DNA of 12,638 nucleotides from Candidatus Poseidoniaceae archaeon (GTDB lineage: Archaea > Thermoplasmatota > Poseidoniia > Poseidoniales > Poseidoniaceae): the NCBI GenBank assembly GCA_029250345.1, contig JAQXFL010000091.1, positions 1 to 12,638 on the forward strand. Direction: 5' to 3'. Position 1 is the stretch's first letter. The number at the start of each line of letters is the position of its first letter. The position numbers and the translations under genes are program-made. Below the pieces are notes generated by a model. The model worked only from the letters and a program-made list of their open reading frames with translations. It was not told the DNA's origin and searched no databases. This document shows, in pieces, positions 1 through 7,123 of this stretch.

Positions 1-395
1 GTGCTTCTCGTAGATGGTTACGCTCTACAGCACTCGCCCGTTCACTGGATGCTGAGTTCTTACGTTACCTCAGTGGAACACATCATGTCTCTGAGGCATT
101 CAAACGTGCTGGAGTCCGAAACAAGGACACTTCAGGATATCTTCTCCATCTCCCCAAAGCAACCAGCACCGACGAGGAGCATTCGGATTGCACTCCTCTT
201 CACCATGATTTTACAACTTCTGAATTGGAGGCTCAGTCCCTCCTTTTGGATCTTGGTTTTCATTCTGCACCTATGGAATATTCGCTTTCGAAAGCGGGTG
301 CATCCCGACTTGGAATGAAGTTTGAATCTGAGCACGAGGCTTTGACGGACTCGTCTCTCATCGGGCATATCGTTTCAGCCGAATTTACATCCTAA
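1..395 (+). CDS. KEOPS complex subunit Cgi121-like protein (C-terminal part, 5' end outside window)
   Basis: The reading frame beginning at base 3 is open to the TAA at 393-395 and gives about 130 residues with no need for a start, so the gene begins before the window. Near its visible beginning the protein has the stretch LARSLDAEFLRYLSG followed by HHVSEAFKRAGV. This resembles the Cgi121 pattern as I remember it: an 'S-x-E-x-L-x-Y-L-S-G' helix, then 'Q/H-I-x-x-A-x-x-x-x-G-V'. Cgi121 is the KEOPS subunit that binds the tRNA CCA end and supports Kae1 in making t6A at position 37 of ANN-decoding tRNAs. The rest is less conserved: a Ser/Glu/His-rich middle, then a final helical part with SKAGASRLGMKFE. 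It ends 51 bases before tldD on the same strand and may share its transcript. The frame-1 open stretch over 1-318 is not the gene. The family call rests on one conserved region and is not certain. Confidence 0.62.
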   Translation, partial: ASRRWLRSTALARSLDAEFLRYLSGTHHVSEAFKRAGVRNKDTSGYLLHLPKATSTDEEHSDCTPLHHDFTTSELEAQSLLLDLGFHSAPMEYSLSKAGASRLGMKFESEHEALTDSSLIGHIVSAEFTS

Positions 396-446
396 TCAAA
401 TCGAAACGGAGTAGACTTCAAACACCCTCGCATACTGCAATGTATC

Positions 447-1889
447 ATGGTGATGAGCGCAAGTCCCAACGATGAGCACAAGCCGAGTACTGGCCGATAT
501 CTGAACCAATCGAAAATCCAGTCGGCTCTCGACCATGCTCAAGACCTCGGAGCGTCCTATGCTGAGGTCCGATTAATGGCAATCACAGACTCCAGCGTAG
601 CACTACGAGATGCCAAACTTGAGCGTGCAATCCCTGGCCAAGAAGTCGGTGTAACCCTCCGTATCCTCGCCGATGGGGCATGGGGTGTCCATTCGACCAC
701 AGATTTGGTTTCTTTACCTTCGCAAATAGAGTCAACTGTTCGACTGGCAAAAGCGGTTGCAGCTCGCCGCTCGTCGAAAGATAAGCCAGTGCAGCTAGCC
801 GAAGTCCCTATCTTTGAAGACGAAATACATTGGAAACCGAAGAAGGACGTTCGTCACACTGATCTTCAAACGAAGATAGAGCATCTACGAACTCTTCATG
901 ACAGCGCTGCAGACGATGATCGTATCATCTCGGTAACCTGCGGTTGGAGCGATGAACATCTGCATACTGAGTTGATGACCAGTGAAGGGATGAACCGAAC
1001 ATGGTCGTTCCAACGCTCGCTGATTAATGCAAGCGTTACTGGTCGTGACGGAGGCGAAGTTGTATCCTATAGAACACGACATGGCGGGGAAGGCGGGTTG
1101 GAAGTAATCGAAGCCTGTGACCTTGGCCAACTTGGCGAGGTTGCACGGATTGCGACCCTCCGCTTGCTGAAAGCAGAACGTGCTCCATCGGGTAAGATGC
1201 CGCTTATTGCTGACCGTGATTTGACCGGCGTTTACATCCATGAAGCCCTTGGGCATCCATGTGAGGCTGACCTTGTAGCAGCTGGTGATTCATGCCTTGA
1301 TGGCAAACTCGGCCAGACCATTGGCAATGACATCGTTACTGTCGTCGATGATCCGACCATTCGAGGTGGTTATGGGGCGCATCCGATTGACGATGAAGGC
1401 CTCAACACTCGTGAGAAGTGTCTCATCAAGAACGGAGTTCTCACTGAATACCTAAATCACCGAGAGACTGCTCACCACTTTGGACTCGCTCCAAATGCTG
1501 GGGCAAGGGCTCAAGACGGCCTTCACCATCCATTGGTCCGCATGTCGAACACACTCATCCATGGTGGAACGCACAACGATATGGACGAATTGATGGAAGA
1601 CATCGAATACGGCGTTTATGCTTGCGGTTCACGAGGAGGTCAAGTGGATACAGGTCGAGGTTCATTCCAATTCGCTGCCCAAGAGGCTTGGCTAATCGAG
1701 AACGGTGAACTCACCCGCCCCCTCAAAGATGTAAGCGTGAGTGGCTTAACGCTTCAAATTCTGAAAGATGTTGATGGCCTTACACGAGATGCTCAACTTG
1801 CGGCTCCAGGTTTCTGTGGTAAAGGGCAAACTGTTCCGGTTGGTGACGGTGGCCCGATTATGCGTATTTCTCAAGCGTTGGTGGGCTGA
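447..1889 (+). CDS. tldD: TldD family zinc metalloprotease
   Basis: The 480-residue product has the full TldD architecture and a usual family length. The N-terminal domain contains the typical SYAEVRL and 'GVTLRILADGAWGVHS' region (about residues 36-83). The metal site HEALGH is at residues 265-270 and matches HExxxH. The conserved C-terminal block GFCGKGQTVPVGDGGP carries Cys457, which by comparison with E. coli TldD should be the third zinc ligand. In bacteria TldD and TldE form a heterodimer that degrades unfolded or modified peptides in the cytoplasm, such as microcin B17 precursor and the CcdA antitoxin; the archaeal substrate is unknown. All catalytic residues are present, so the enzyme should be active. 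The ATG at 447 has another ATG two codons later at 453, and neither has a clear ribosome binding site. The gene abuts tldE with no gap. Confidence 0.95.
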   Translation: MVMSASPNDEHKPSTGRYLNQSKIQSALDHAQDLGASYAEVRLMAITDSSVALRDAKLERAIPGQEVGVTLRILADGAWGVHSTTDLVSLPSQIESTVRLAKAVAARRSSKDKPVQLAEVPIFEDEIHWKPKKDVRHTDLQTKIEHLRTLHDSAADDDRIISVTCGWSDEHLHTELMTSEGMNRTWSFQRSLINASVTGRDGGEVVSYRTRHGGEGGLEVIEACDLGQLGEVARIATLRLLKAERAPSGKMPLIADRDLTGVYIHEALGHPCEADLVAAGDSCLDGKLGQTIGNDIVTVVDDPTIRGGYGAHPIDDEGLNTREKCLIKNGVLTEYLNHRETAHHFGLAPNAGARAQDGLHHPLVRMSNTLIHGGTHNDMDELMEDIEYGVYACGSRGGQVDTGRGSFQFAAQEAWLIENGELTRPLKDVSVSGLTLQILKDVDGLTRDAQLAAPGFCGKGQTVPVGDGGPIMRISQALVG

Positions 1890-3293
1890 ATGCTTCCAGA
1901 TGACGCAGTAGACAGAATCGCCGAAGGATGCCGTCAAATCGGTGCTCTTTGTAAATCGCAAGGCATAGAACAGTGGGAAGTCGTTGCTACACAGTCCTAC
2001 GGCCACAGCATCGATATTGAAGCAGGGAAAATTTCTCTTGCGGCTGGTGGCGGCGAGGGCGGATACGGTGTTCGAGTGGTTGAAGGTGGTCGATTTGGAT
2101 ACGCTTACCTCGTTGACCTTGCTTCTGCTGATTACGCTCTCCAGCAAGCGAGGGACATTGCCAAAGCATCTCCTTCCGTCGAAGGTTTTGTCTTGCCAAG
2201 TGAGCAGTCGGCCAGAAAAGTCGGCGGACTCTTTGATACCAACATCCTCGACATCGGTCCCGAAGATTTACTGGAACAGGCGGATGCCATCCTAAGTGAA
2301 GTGGCTTCGCTCGACAAGCGAGCAGTCGTTACGGGTGGCGGTCTTGGCGTTGGTGCTAGCGCTGGTGCAATTTTCACCAGCGAGGGTATCGAATCGAGCG
2401 GTGTGACGACATCTCATGGAATTGGCGTTCAGGTTTCCATCGATGCAGATGACGAACTTACCAGTTCCTACGAAGGTGATTCGGGCCGCAAGAAACTGAA
2501 GCAGGTTCCTGATTGCGTCGCAGTGGCTGTAGACTGGGCACAGAAAACACGTGGGCCTATTGAAGTGAATACTGAAGCTCATGACACTCCTGTTTTGATG
2601 ACCAGTGAGGGTTTTTCTCCACTGTTCTCGATGGTTGTTCCTTCCGCAGTACGAGGCGACCGTTTGGTACGCGATGAATCGTTCTGGTCCGGTAAGCAAG
2701 GTGAAATGGTTCTTGCTGAAGACCTATCACTCGTTGATGATGGTCGTATGGAAGGCGGTAAATCTGCCTCAGCCCGTGACGGTGAAGGCGTCCCTACACG
2801 CCGTCAAACTCTCGTCGAAAACGGTCGATTAATTGGTTCTCTTTGGTCGACGCGTGATGCGGCTCAACAAGTTGCTGAAGGTCGTATTGATCATGCACAA
2901 ACGAACGGTTGCGCCGTCAGAGGTGGCCATCAAAGTCCACCCTACACAGGTTGCTCGGATTTACTGATGACTTCAACTCGAACACCATCTGCTCAGGACG
3001 CACTCTTGGAACGCATGGAGGACGGATACATCGTTCACAGCGTAATGGGCGCACACACAGCCAACCCGACAAGTGGTGATTTTTCGGTGACGACCAGCAC
3101 CTTGTTGCGTGTAGAAGGTGGAGAAATACTTGGTCCGGTCAAACAGGCTGGCTTGTCAGGCAATTTGGCAAAGGCGCTTTCTTCGGAAGTCTATCTCGGC
3201 AACGATGTTCGGGTACAAGGCTCTTATTCATCCGGCGCAATGCACCTGCCCGATGTGTTGTTGATGCAAGGTTTGCGAATTAACCCCGCCTAA
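1890..3293 (+). CDS. tldE: TldE/PmbA family protein, non-catalytic partner of TldD
   Basis: This 467-residue protein is a TldD paralogue of the TldE (PmbA) type. It keeps family blocks in order: the N-terminal 'VRVVEGGRFGYAYL' region, an 'SSGVTTSHGIGVQVS' strand region, an 'SEGFSPLFSMVVPSAVRGD' helix (around residues 236-255, where TldD has its metal motif), and the C-terminal 'HTANPTSGDFSV' and 'GLSGNLAKAL' blocks. There is no HExxxH, as is normal for TldE. In the known heterodimer TldE shapes the closed cavity and TldD supplies the zinc site. The ATG follows the tldD stop with no intervening base, so the two are surely co-translated in matched amounts. The product is slightly longer than the usual 440-450 residues. 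A 191-base spacer follows before the RPA gene. Confidence 0.93.
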   Translation: MLPDDAVDRIAEGCRQIGALCKSQGIEQWEVVATQSYGHSIDIEAGKISLAAGGGEGGYGVRVVEGGRFGYAYLVDLASADYALQQARDIAKASPSVEGFVLPSEQSARKVGGLFDTNILDIGPEDLLEQADAILSEVASLDKRAVVTGGGLGVGASAGAIFTSEGIESSGVTTSHGIGVQVSIDADDELTSSYEGDSGRKKLKQVPDCVAVAVDWAQKTRGPIEVNTEAHDTPVLMTSEGFSPLFSMVVPSAVRGDRLVRDESFWSGKQGEMVLAEDLSLVDDGRMEGGKSASARDGEGVPTRRQTLVENGRLIGSLWSTRDAAQQVAEGRIDHAQTNGCAVRGGHQSPPYTGCSDLLMTSTRTPSAQDALLERMEDGYIVHSVMGAHTANPTSGDFSVTTSTLLRVEGGEILGPVKQAGLSGNLAKALSSEVYLGNDVRVQGSYSSGAMHLPDVLLMQGLRINPA

Positions 3294-3484
3294 GTTGTTC
3301 AGTGACTTGATTCGATGTCCGACCGAAAGGACAAATGTTCACGGCATTCTTTATGGTCTGTCGTCTTTCCTTGAGTTTTCCATGGAGGTCAAGGGAGTGT
3401 ACAGTCTCAACCAAAACGCACGAAAGCCCGCAGCCTGTTCTCCGTACAGGCATCGAACGAACACATCAGGCAGAGGTCTTGACG
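3294..3484. other. Spacer between tldE and the RPA gene
   Basis: This 191-base spacer is the longest gene-free stretch in the left part of the window. It can be read open in the RPA frame back to an ATG at 3335. The 50 residues that gives, rich in Arg, Ser and Cys, look like translated non-coding DNA and not an archaeal RPA N-terminus. A CTTTATGG stretch at about 3349-3356 is a weak TATA candidate. No convincing BRE/TATA pair or U-rich terminator is visible. A promoter for the RPA genes is expected here from the gap length, but I cannot place it. Confidence 0.4.
3473..3477 (+). promoter_or_regulatory. Ribosome binding site setting the RPA start at 3485
   Basis: GAGGT complements the 3' end of archaeal 16S rRNA (CACCUCC) and lies 7 bases before the ATG at 3485. 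It decides in favour of that ATG over the in-frame upstream ATG at 3335. The same GAGGTC motif occurs before the gene at 6175. Confidence 0.65.
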
Positions 3485-5179
3485 ATGTCTGAGAAATACG
3501 AAACTCATGTGAAGTCAATACTTTCTGAATGCCCCGATGCAGACCCAGAAGAGGTTGCTGCAGCATTTGAAAAGTATGAAACAGAATTCTTCATTCCACC
3601 TCAAGACGCCATGCGTTCGATTCTACGACGATTCAAGGGTGACAAGACCCCAACACCTTCTTCAGGCTCTTCAGGTGGTTCATCTGCAGCACCGCGTAAC
3701 ACCCGCAAGGTGAGCAGTCTAAGCGAACTCAAAGGCGATGACAAAGACATCGAAATTGAAGTTGAAATTATCTCACACAACATCCGAGACCAAACCATCC
3801 GTGGCGAACAGAAGCAAATCGCATTTGGTTTGCTTGAAGACAACCCTTGGGAAGAAAACGGACAAAAAAACCGTTGGGAATACAAGGACTGGGGTCCAAA
3901 CTCAAACATCACGCCAGGTTCAGTCGTACGAATAGAAGGCGCCTCAGTCAATGAATACCAAGGAAAAATGTCGCTCAATATCAACCAATCAACTCGTATT
4001 GCAGTCGTTCGGGAAGGAACCCGTCCAATTACTGCACCAGGAGAACCACAAGACATTGACTCCTTGCCTTCCGATGGCTACGTCTGCATTGTTGGCCGAA
4101 TTCTCGCATCACGGCCAGACCAGATACATCGCAAGGATGGTTCCGGTTCAATAGATATCGTGCGTGGAAGATTGGCTGATGAATCCGGAACGATTGGTTT
4201 CCTTTCATGGGAGCCGCTTGAACACGAAGTAGGAACGCTCCTCAAGATTGAGGGGGCTCAAGTTCGAACCTTCCGAGATACACCTGAACTAAACTTTGGA
4301 CGTACGACGAAAATCGAGGTTTATCACGACAAGAATTTCTCAGATGCAGACACCTTGTCCCAGCAAACCGTGCTAACGCTTTCCGAATTACGGGACGGAG
4401 CACGAGATGTTGACGCAGTCGTTCAGATTACTGAATGGACCAAGCGTTCATTCACCCGAGATGGAGAAGAACGATTCCTTTGGTCTGGACAAATTGCTGA
4501 CCCGACTGGCCGCTGCAGAATGAGTGCATGGAGTGAATTACCAATCACAGAAGATAAGTTACCAATCACTGTTCGCTTGAAAGGCGTTCGAGTTCGTGCA
4601 TGGCAAGGTATTCCGGACATTACCGTCGATAATGCAGACCAAGTTGAATTTCTTGATGCACCACCATGGGACAACGAATTAGATTTGACGACACACACTG
4701 CAGAAGTTGAATTGTTTGAACTTTCAACCGGAGCAAGCAGAGTTGGTGTTTCCACCAGCGCTACCGTCGTTAGTGTGCGAGAAGACTCCGGTTTTATCCA
4801 GAGATGCACAGAATGCCGTAGGGTATTGCGTGATGGTGCTTGCGCAGAACACGGTCCAAACGACGGGAACACCGATATTCGGCTACGTTTAGCAATAGAT
4901 GATGGGCGCTCCAGTGTCTCTTTACTCACCAACAAACAAGCGACGCTTAGCCTCCTCGGCATGACTGAATCTGAACTCCAAGATACTGTGAATGATCTGG
5001 GACAAGTCGCTTTTGTTCAATCGCTACGCGGTAAGATGCTTGGTCGAACAATCAAGGCATCCGGCCGAACAATTGTTGATGAACAAGGTGCTATGATGTT
5101 GGCAGATGGCGCAGAAATGGTCGACGAAGATGCGGGATTAAGGGCGACTGAAATCCGTGCTCAATGGAAGGTGGCATGA
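3485..5179 (+). CDS. Replication protein A (RPA) large subunit, multi-OB single-stranded DNA-binding protein
   Basis: The 564-residue product is an archaeal RPA, which coats single-stranded DNA in replication, repair and recombination. Residues 1-50 form a helical domain (HVKSILSECPDADPEEVAAAFEKY...) typical of archaeal RPAs. A Ser/Gly/Pro linker at about 57-75 follows. I then see successive OB-fold-like units at about 75-180, 195-295 and 305-410; the marks are repeated 'G.V..I.....' strands and the recurring 'SELKG', 'LSELRDG' type openings. A last unit at about 420-540 holds a zinc ribbon with ligands Cys441, Cys444, Cys453 and His456 (CxxC-x8-CxxH), the arrangement known from euryarchaeal RPA. 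The start at 3485 is chosen because of the GAGGT 7 bases upstream. The stop overlaps the start of the RPA-associated gene (ATGATG), so the two are translationally coupled. Confidence 0.9.
   Translation: MSEKYETHVKSILSECPDADPEEVAAAFEKYETEFFIPPQDAMRSILRRFKGDKTPTPSSGSSGGSSAAPRNTRKVSSLSELKGDDKDIEIEVEIISHNIRDQTIRGEQKQIAFGLLEDNPWEENGQKNRWEYKDWGPNSNITPGSVVRIEGASVNEYQGKMSLNINQSTRIAVVREGTRPITAPGEPQDIDSLPSDGYVCIVGRILASRPDQIHRKDGSGSIDIVRGRLADESGTIGFLSWEPLEHEVGTLLKIEGAQVRTFRDTPELNFGRTTKIEVYHDKNFSDADTLSQQTVLTLSELRDGARDVDAVVQITEWTKRSFTRDGEERFLWSGQIADPTGRCRMSAWSELPITEDKLPITVRLKGVRVRAWQGIPDITVDNADQVEFLDAPPWDNELDLTTHTAEVELFELSTGASRVGVSTSATVVSVREDSGFIQRCTECRRVLRDGACAEHGPNDGNTDIRLRLAIDDGRSSVSLLTNKQATLSLLGMTESELQDTVNDLGQVAFVQSLRGKMLGRTIKASGRTIVDEQGAMMLADGAEMVDEDAGLRATEIRAQWKVA
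5167..5174 (+). promoter_or_regulatory. Ribosome binding site of the RPA-associated gene, inside the RPA reading frame
   Basis: GAAGGTGG lies immediately before two tandem ATG codons at 5176 and 5179 and resembles the GGAGGTGA consensus. It makes the upstream in-frame ATG at 5164 unlikely as a start. Spacing fits the ATG at 5179 about as well as, or better than, the one at 5176. The product differs by one Met only. Confidence 0.55.
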
Positions 5180-6114
5180 TGCAATCTGGAACACGTGCAA
5201 AACGACAATCAGCATGGCATATGCTCGCATCCGAATTCAGTGAAGCAACACTTAACGAGAAAGGTTCAGGTGAATATGACCCTTCATTTGTCATTACCAA
5301 ACTTGGTGCCAAAGTCAACAGAGTTGTTGTTGCAGGTCTACTTGAGCGTCTTGAAGTTCGAGAAACATCGAACGGCTCGACACTCTACCAAGGACAAATG
5401 AGAGACCCTTCCGGACTTCATTATTTTTCGGTTGGAGATTATGCAAGCGAATCGATGAGAGAACTTACGATGAGTTTGGTCGAGAAAACCGAAGTGGGTG
5501 AACCAGTTCTTCTTCTGATGGTTGCTAAATCTCGCTGGTATCAGACAGACGAAGGTGCAGTTTACACTTCACTTCGACCTGAAGAAGCATGTGAAATTGA
5601 CGCTCAGCGCTATGCTTTGTGGCTCACACGTGCGTGTGAAGATACCCTTCAGCGAATGAAGAATTACTCAGATTCACTCGCTGCTGAACCAACCCGTGAA
5701 GGATTGGTTGCAGCTGGAATACCTGGGCACATGGTCGATGGCCTCCTTGTTTCTCGAAACCACTATGGGGATATCGATGTTGAAACTTACACGCTCAACG
5801 TTATGCAAGCATTGGATATTGCTGAAGGACGCATGGACGCTGCTAGTCAACCGGTTGCTGCTCCATCGCAGACTGAACTTCCAGGAGATGCAGCGCCTGC
5901 TGGAGCAGAATCGAATGACAACGAAGTCAAGGACACTCTTGTCTCGATTATCGAGCAACTTGACCAAGGTGATGGTGTTGACTTTGAAACCGTTCTCACC
6001 AATGCAGTTGCTCGAGGATTTGACCGTGGACTCGCTGAAGAAAAACTCGATGAACTTTCGAATGAAGGCACCTTACATGAACCACGATTTGGTTGGTTTA
6101 GAATTGTCGGCTAA
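5176..6114 (+). CDS. RPA-associated protein (COG3390-type), OB fold plus winged helix
   Basis: The product is about 312 residues and its gene overlaps the RPA stop by four bases (ATGA). The N-terminal half matches archaeal RPA-associated proteins: AKRQSAWHMLASEF, then 'VITKLGAKVNRVVVAGLLERLEVRE' and 'YQGQMRDPSGLHYFSVGDYASESM' (about residues 41-96), which reads as one OB fold. A helical middle (about 135-225) and a short Ala/Pro/Glu linker follow. The last 65 residues ('VKDTLVSIIEQLDQGDGVDFETVLTNA...LHEPRFGWFRIVG') read as a winged helix like those at the C-termini of RPA-associated and archaeal MCM proteins. Family members accompany RPA as a smaller subunit or partner in euryarchaea, and the coupling here supports a complex. 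The start could also be the ATG at 5179. Confidence 0.86.
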   Translation: MMQSGTRAKRQSAWHMLASEFSEATLNEKGSGEYDPSFVITKLGAKVNRVVVAGLLERLEVRETSNGSTLYQGQMRDPSGLHYFSVGDYASESMRELTMSLVEKTEVGEPVLLLMVAKSRWYQTDEGAVYTSLRPEEACEIDAQRYALWLTRACEDTLQRMKNYSDSLAAEPTREGLVAAGIPGHMVDGLLVSRNHYGDIDVETYTLNVMQALDIAEGRMDAASQPVAAPSQTELPGDAAPAGAESNDNEVKDTLVSIIEQLDQGDGVDFETVLTNAVARGFDRGLAEEKLDELSNEGTLHEPRFGWFRIVG

Positions 6115-6163
6115 CCTTCATTCCCCCCAACATTCAATACCTTGCGATGATGTGGGTTGTTTA

Positions 6164-6168
6164 GAGGT
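6164..6168 (+). promoter_or_regulatory. Ribosome binding site setting the start at 6175
   Basis: GAGGT with 6 bases to the ATG at 6175. A TTG at 6157 is in frame and open, but it lies upstream of this motif and has no binding site of its own, so the ATG is preferred. Confidence 0.65.
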
Positions 6169-6174
6169 CAGCAC

Positions 6175-6528
6175 ATGGCAGGTATGGATTTTTTTATTCG
6201 CCCAGCATCAGGAACAACAAGCGCAGATTGGGTGCGAATTCCAAATTGCGATATGAAAGTGCGTCTTACACGCCGCCTCACTCGGACCATCATACGTGGC
6301 GAGGAAGGGGACGATCTTCACGACGAGGGTTCAGAATCTACTGCATACACCGTTACAGGTGAACTCTCTATCGATGACTACAAGAGAATTCTCACGATGT
6401 TCCGTTCGGGACAACCGTTTATCCATGACCCATTCGAAGAACGAGATGTCAAAGTTATTTTTGCATCTATGGAATACGAAAGTTCGAACAAAATGTTCAC
6501 CTTTGAACTACTCGAAGACATTGTTTGA
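6175..6528 (+). CDS. Unrecognised 117-residue beta-rich protein heading the pilus-motor genes
   Basis: I do not recognise this family with confidence. The 117-residue protein has no signal peptide or membrane segment and alternates hydrophobic and polar residues as beta strands do. Landmarks are the basic strand 'MKVRLTRRLTRTIIRG' (27-42), an acidic loop 'EEGDDLHDEGSES' (43-55), 'YTVTGELSIDDYKRILTMF' (58-76), 'PFIHDPFEERDVKVIF' (81-96) and the end 'FTFELLEDIV'. The layout (basic strand, ED-rich loop, 'G-x-L-x-x-D-D-Y', short helix, 'P-F-x-x-D-P', valine-rich strand) reminds me of small phage tail or baseplate assembly domains such as gpU-like and DNA-circularisation N-terminal families. That is an impression from memory, not a demonstrated homology. 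The gene begins 60 bases after the RPA-associated gene and ends 9 bases before the TadC-like gene, whose ribosome binding site overlaps its stop. It is therefore probably co-expressed with the pilus motor and may be a cytoplasmic or structural component of it. Confidence 0.78.
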   Translation: MAGMDFFIRPASGTTSADWVRIPNCDMKVRLTRRLTRTIIRGEEGDDLHDEGSESTAYTVTGELSIDDYKRILTMFRSGQPFIHDPFEERDVKVIFASMEYESSNKMFTFELLEDIV

Positions 6529-6533
6529 GGTGA
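6527..6533 (+). promoter_or_regulatory. Ribosome binding site for the GTG start at 6538
   Basis: GAGGTGA is a 7-base match to the anti-Shine-Dalgarno sequence, and its first bases overlap the TGA stop of the preceding gene (6526-6528). Four bases separate it from the GTG. This makes the non-ATG start credible and couples it to the 117-residue protein. Confidence 0.7.
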
Positions 6534-6537
6534 AACC

Positions 6538-7119
6538 GTGCGTAAATTGGATGAGCAAAGAGAAGTTCTCTATGTCATTCGTACTTTGGATGTCTTAATG
6601 TCGTCCGGAGTTGGTCTTGAAGCAGCTATTCACACGATTGGTAGCGGCGGATACGGGATCATATCTGAGGACTTTTCTTCCATGATGGCTCGGCTGCGCA
6701 AAGGGAACAGCCGTGGTCTTGGCCCAGAGCTCAAGTCACTGATGAACAAAGCAGATTCCGATGGTTACACTCGTCTGCTCAATACCATGTATACGAACGT
6801 CACCCAAAATACCGACATCATCGAAACCCTTCGTAAGCAAGGTACACGTATGGAAAATGAAAGGACAGAGTCCGTCAAAAAATACATTGAAGAACTTGGT
6901 GCAGTGCCAGAAACACTTCTCTCAATTGCAATGATTGGCCCCATTATTCTAGCCATTGCAGGTCTCATTCCTCAGTTAATGTCAGGAGATCTTGGTGCTT
7001 TCATGCAACTTCCTCCTTCCTCGACCATCAACATGGTCGTCAATGTAGGACTTCTCCTGACCCTTCTTGGCATGTTCATGATTGGGCTCAAGGCTCACAC
7101 AAAAGACCCGGGGTTGTGA
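6538..7119 (+). CDS. TadC-like (T2SSF domain) type IV filament platform protein, short form
   Basis: The GTG-started 193-residue protein has a T2SSF/GspF-type helical domain followed by two membrane segments. Residues 9-35 ('VLYVIRTLDVLMSSGVGLEAAIHTI') carry the hallmark 'L..ll.sGv.l..Ai..i' opening of these domains. 'NTMYTNVTQNTDIIETLRKQGTRMENERTESVKKYIEELGAVPETLLSI' (82-130) matches the second helical half preceding the membrane. Predicted membrane helices are at about 127-148 and 163-185. Such proteins form the inner-membrane platform turned by the ATPase in Tad, Epd and archaellum machines. TadC homologues usually have about 300 residues with N-terminal membrane helices; this one starts directly with the cytoplasmic domain, so only one T2SSF unit remains. 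It sits 4 bases before the TadB-like partner. It could also be named FlaJ/EpdJ-like. Confidence 0.82.
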   Translation: MRKLDEQREVLYVIRTLDVLMSSGVGLEAAIHTIGSGGYGIISEDFSSMMARLRKGNSRGLGPELKSLMNKADSDGYTRLLNTMYTNVTQNTDIIETLRKQGTRMENERTESVKKYIEELGAVPETLLSIAMIGPIILAIAGLIPQLMSGDLGAFMQLPPSSTINMVVNVGLLLTLLGMFMIGLKAHTKDPGL

Positions 7120-7123
7120 TTTC

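Noticed and set aside
1..318. Frame-1 open reading frame of 105 residues at the left edge
   Set aside because: It is antiphase to the frame at base 3, which gives a recognisable Cgi121-like protein running to 395. Its own product has no family features.
3335..3484. N-terminal extension of RPA from an ATG at 3335
   Set aside because: The added 50 residues do not look like protein from this genome, and a GAGGT ribosome binding site 7 bases before the ATG at 3485 marks the better start.
4423..4962. 179-residue minus-strand frame opposite RPA
   Set aside because: It is antisense to an OB fold and the zinc ribbon, and has no start context or family signal.
5696..6256. 186-residue plus-strand frame overlapping the RPA-associated gene and the next start
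   Set aside because: It lies in another frame over a well-supported winged-helix protein, and its composition (Leu/Ser/Met-rich without pattern) is that of a shadow frame.
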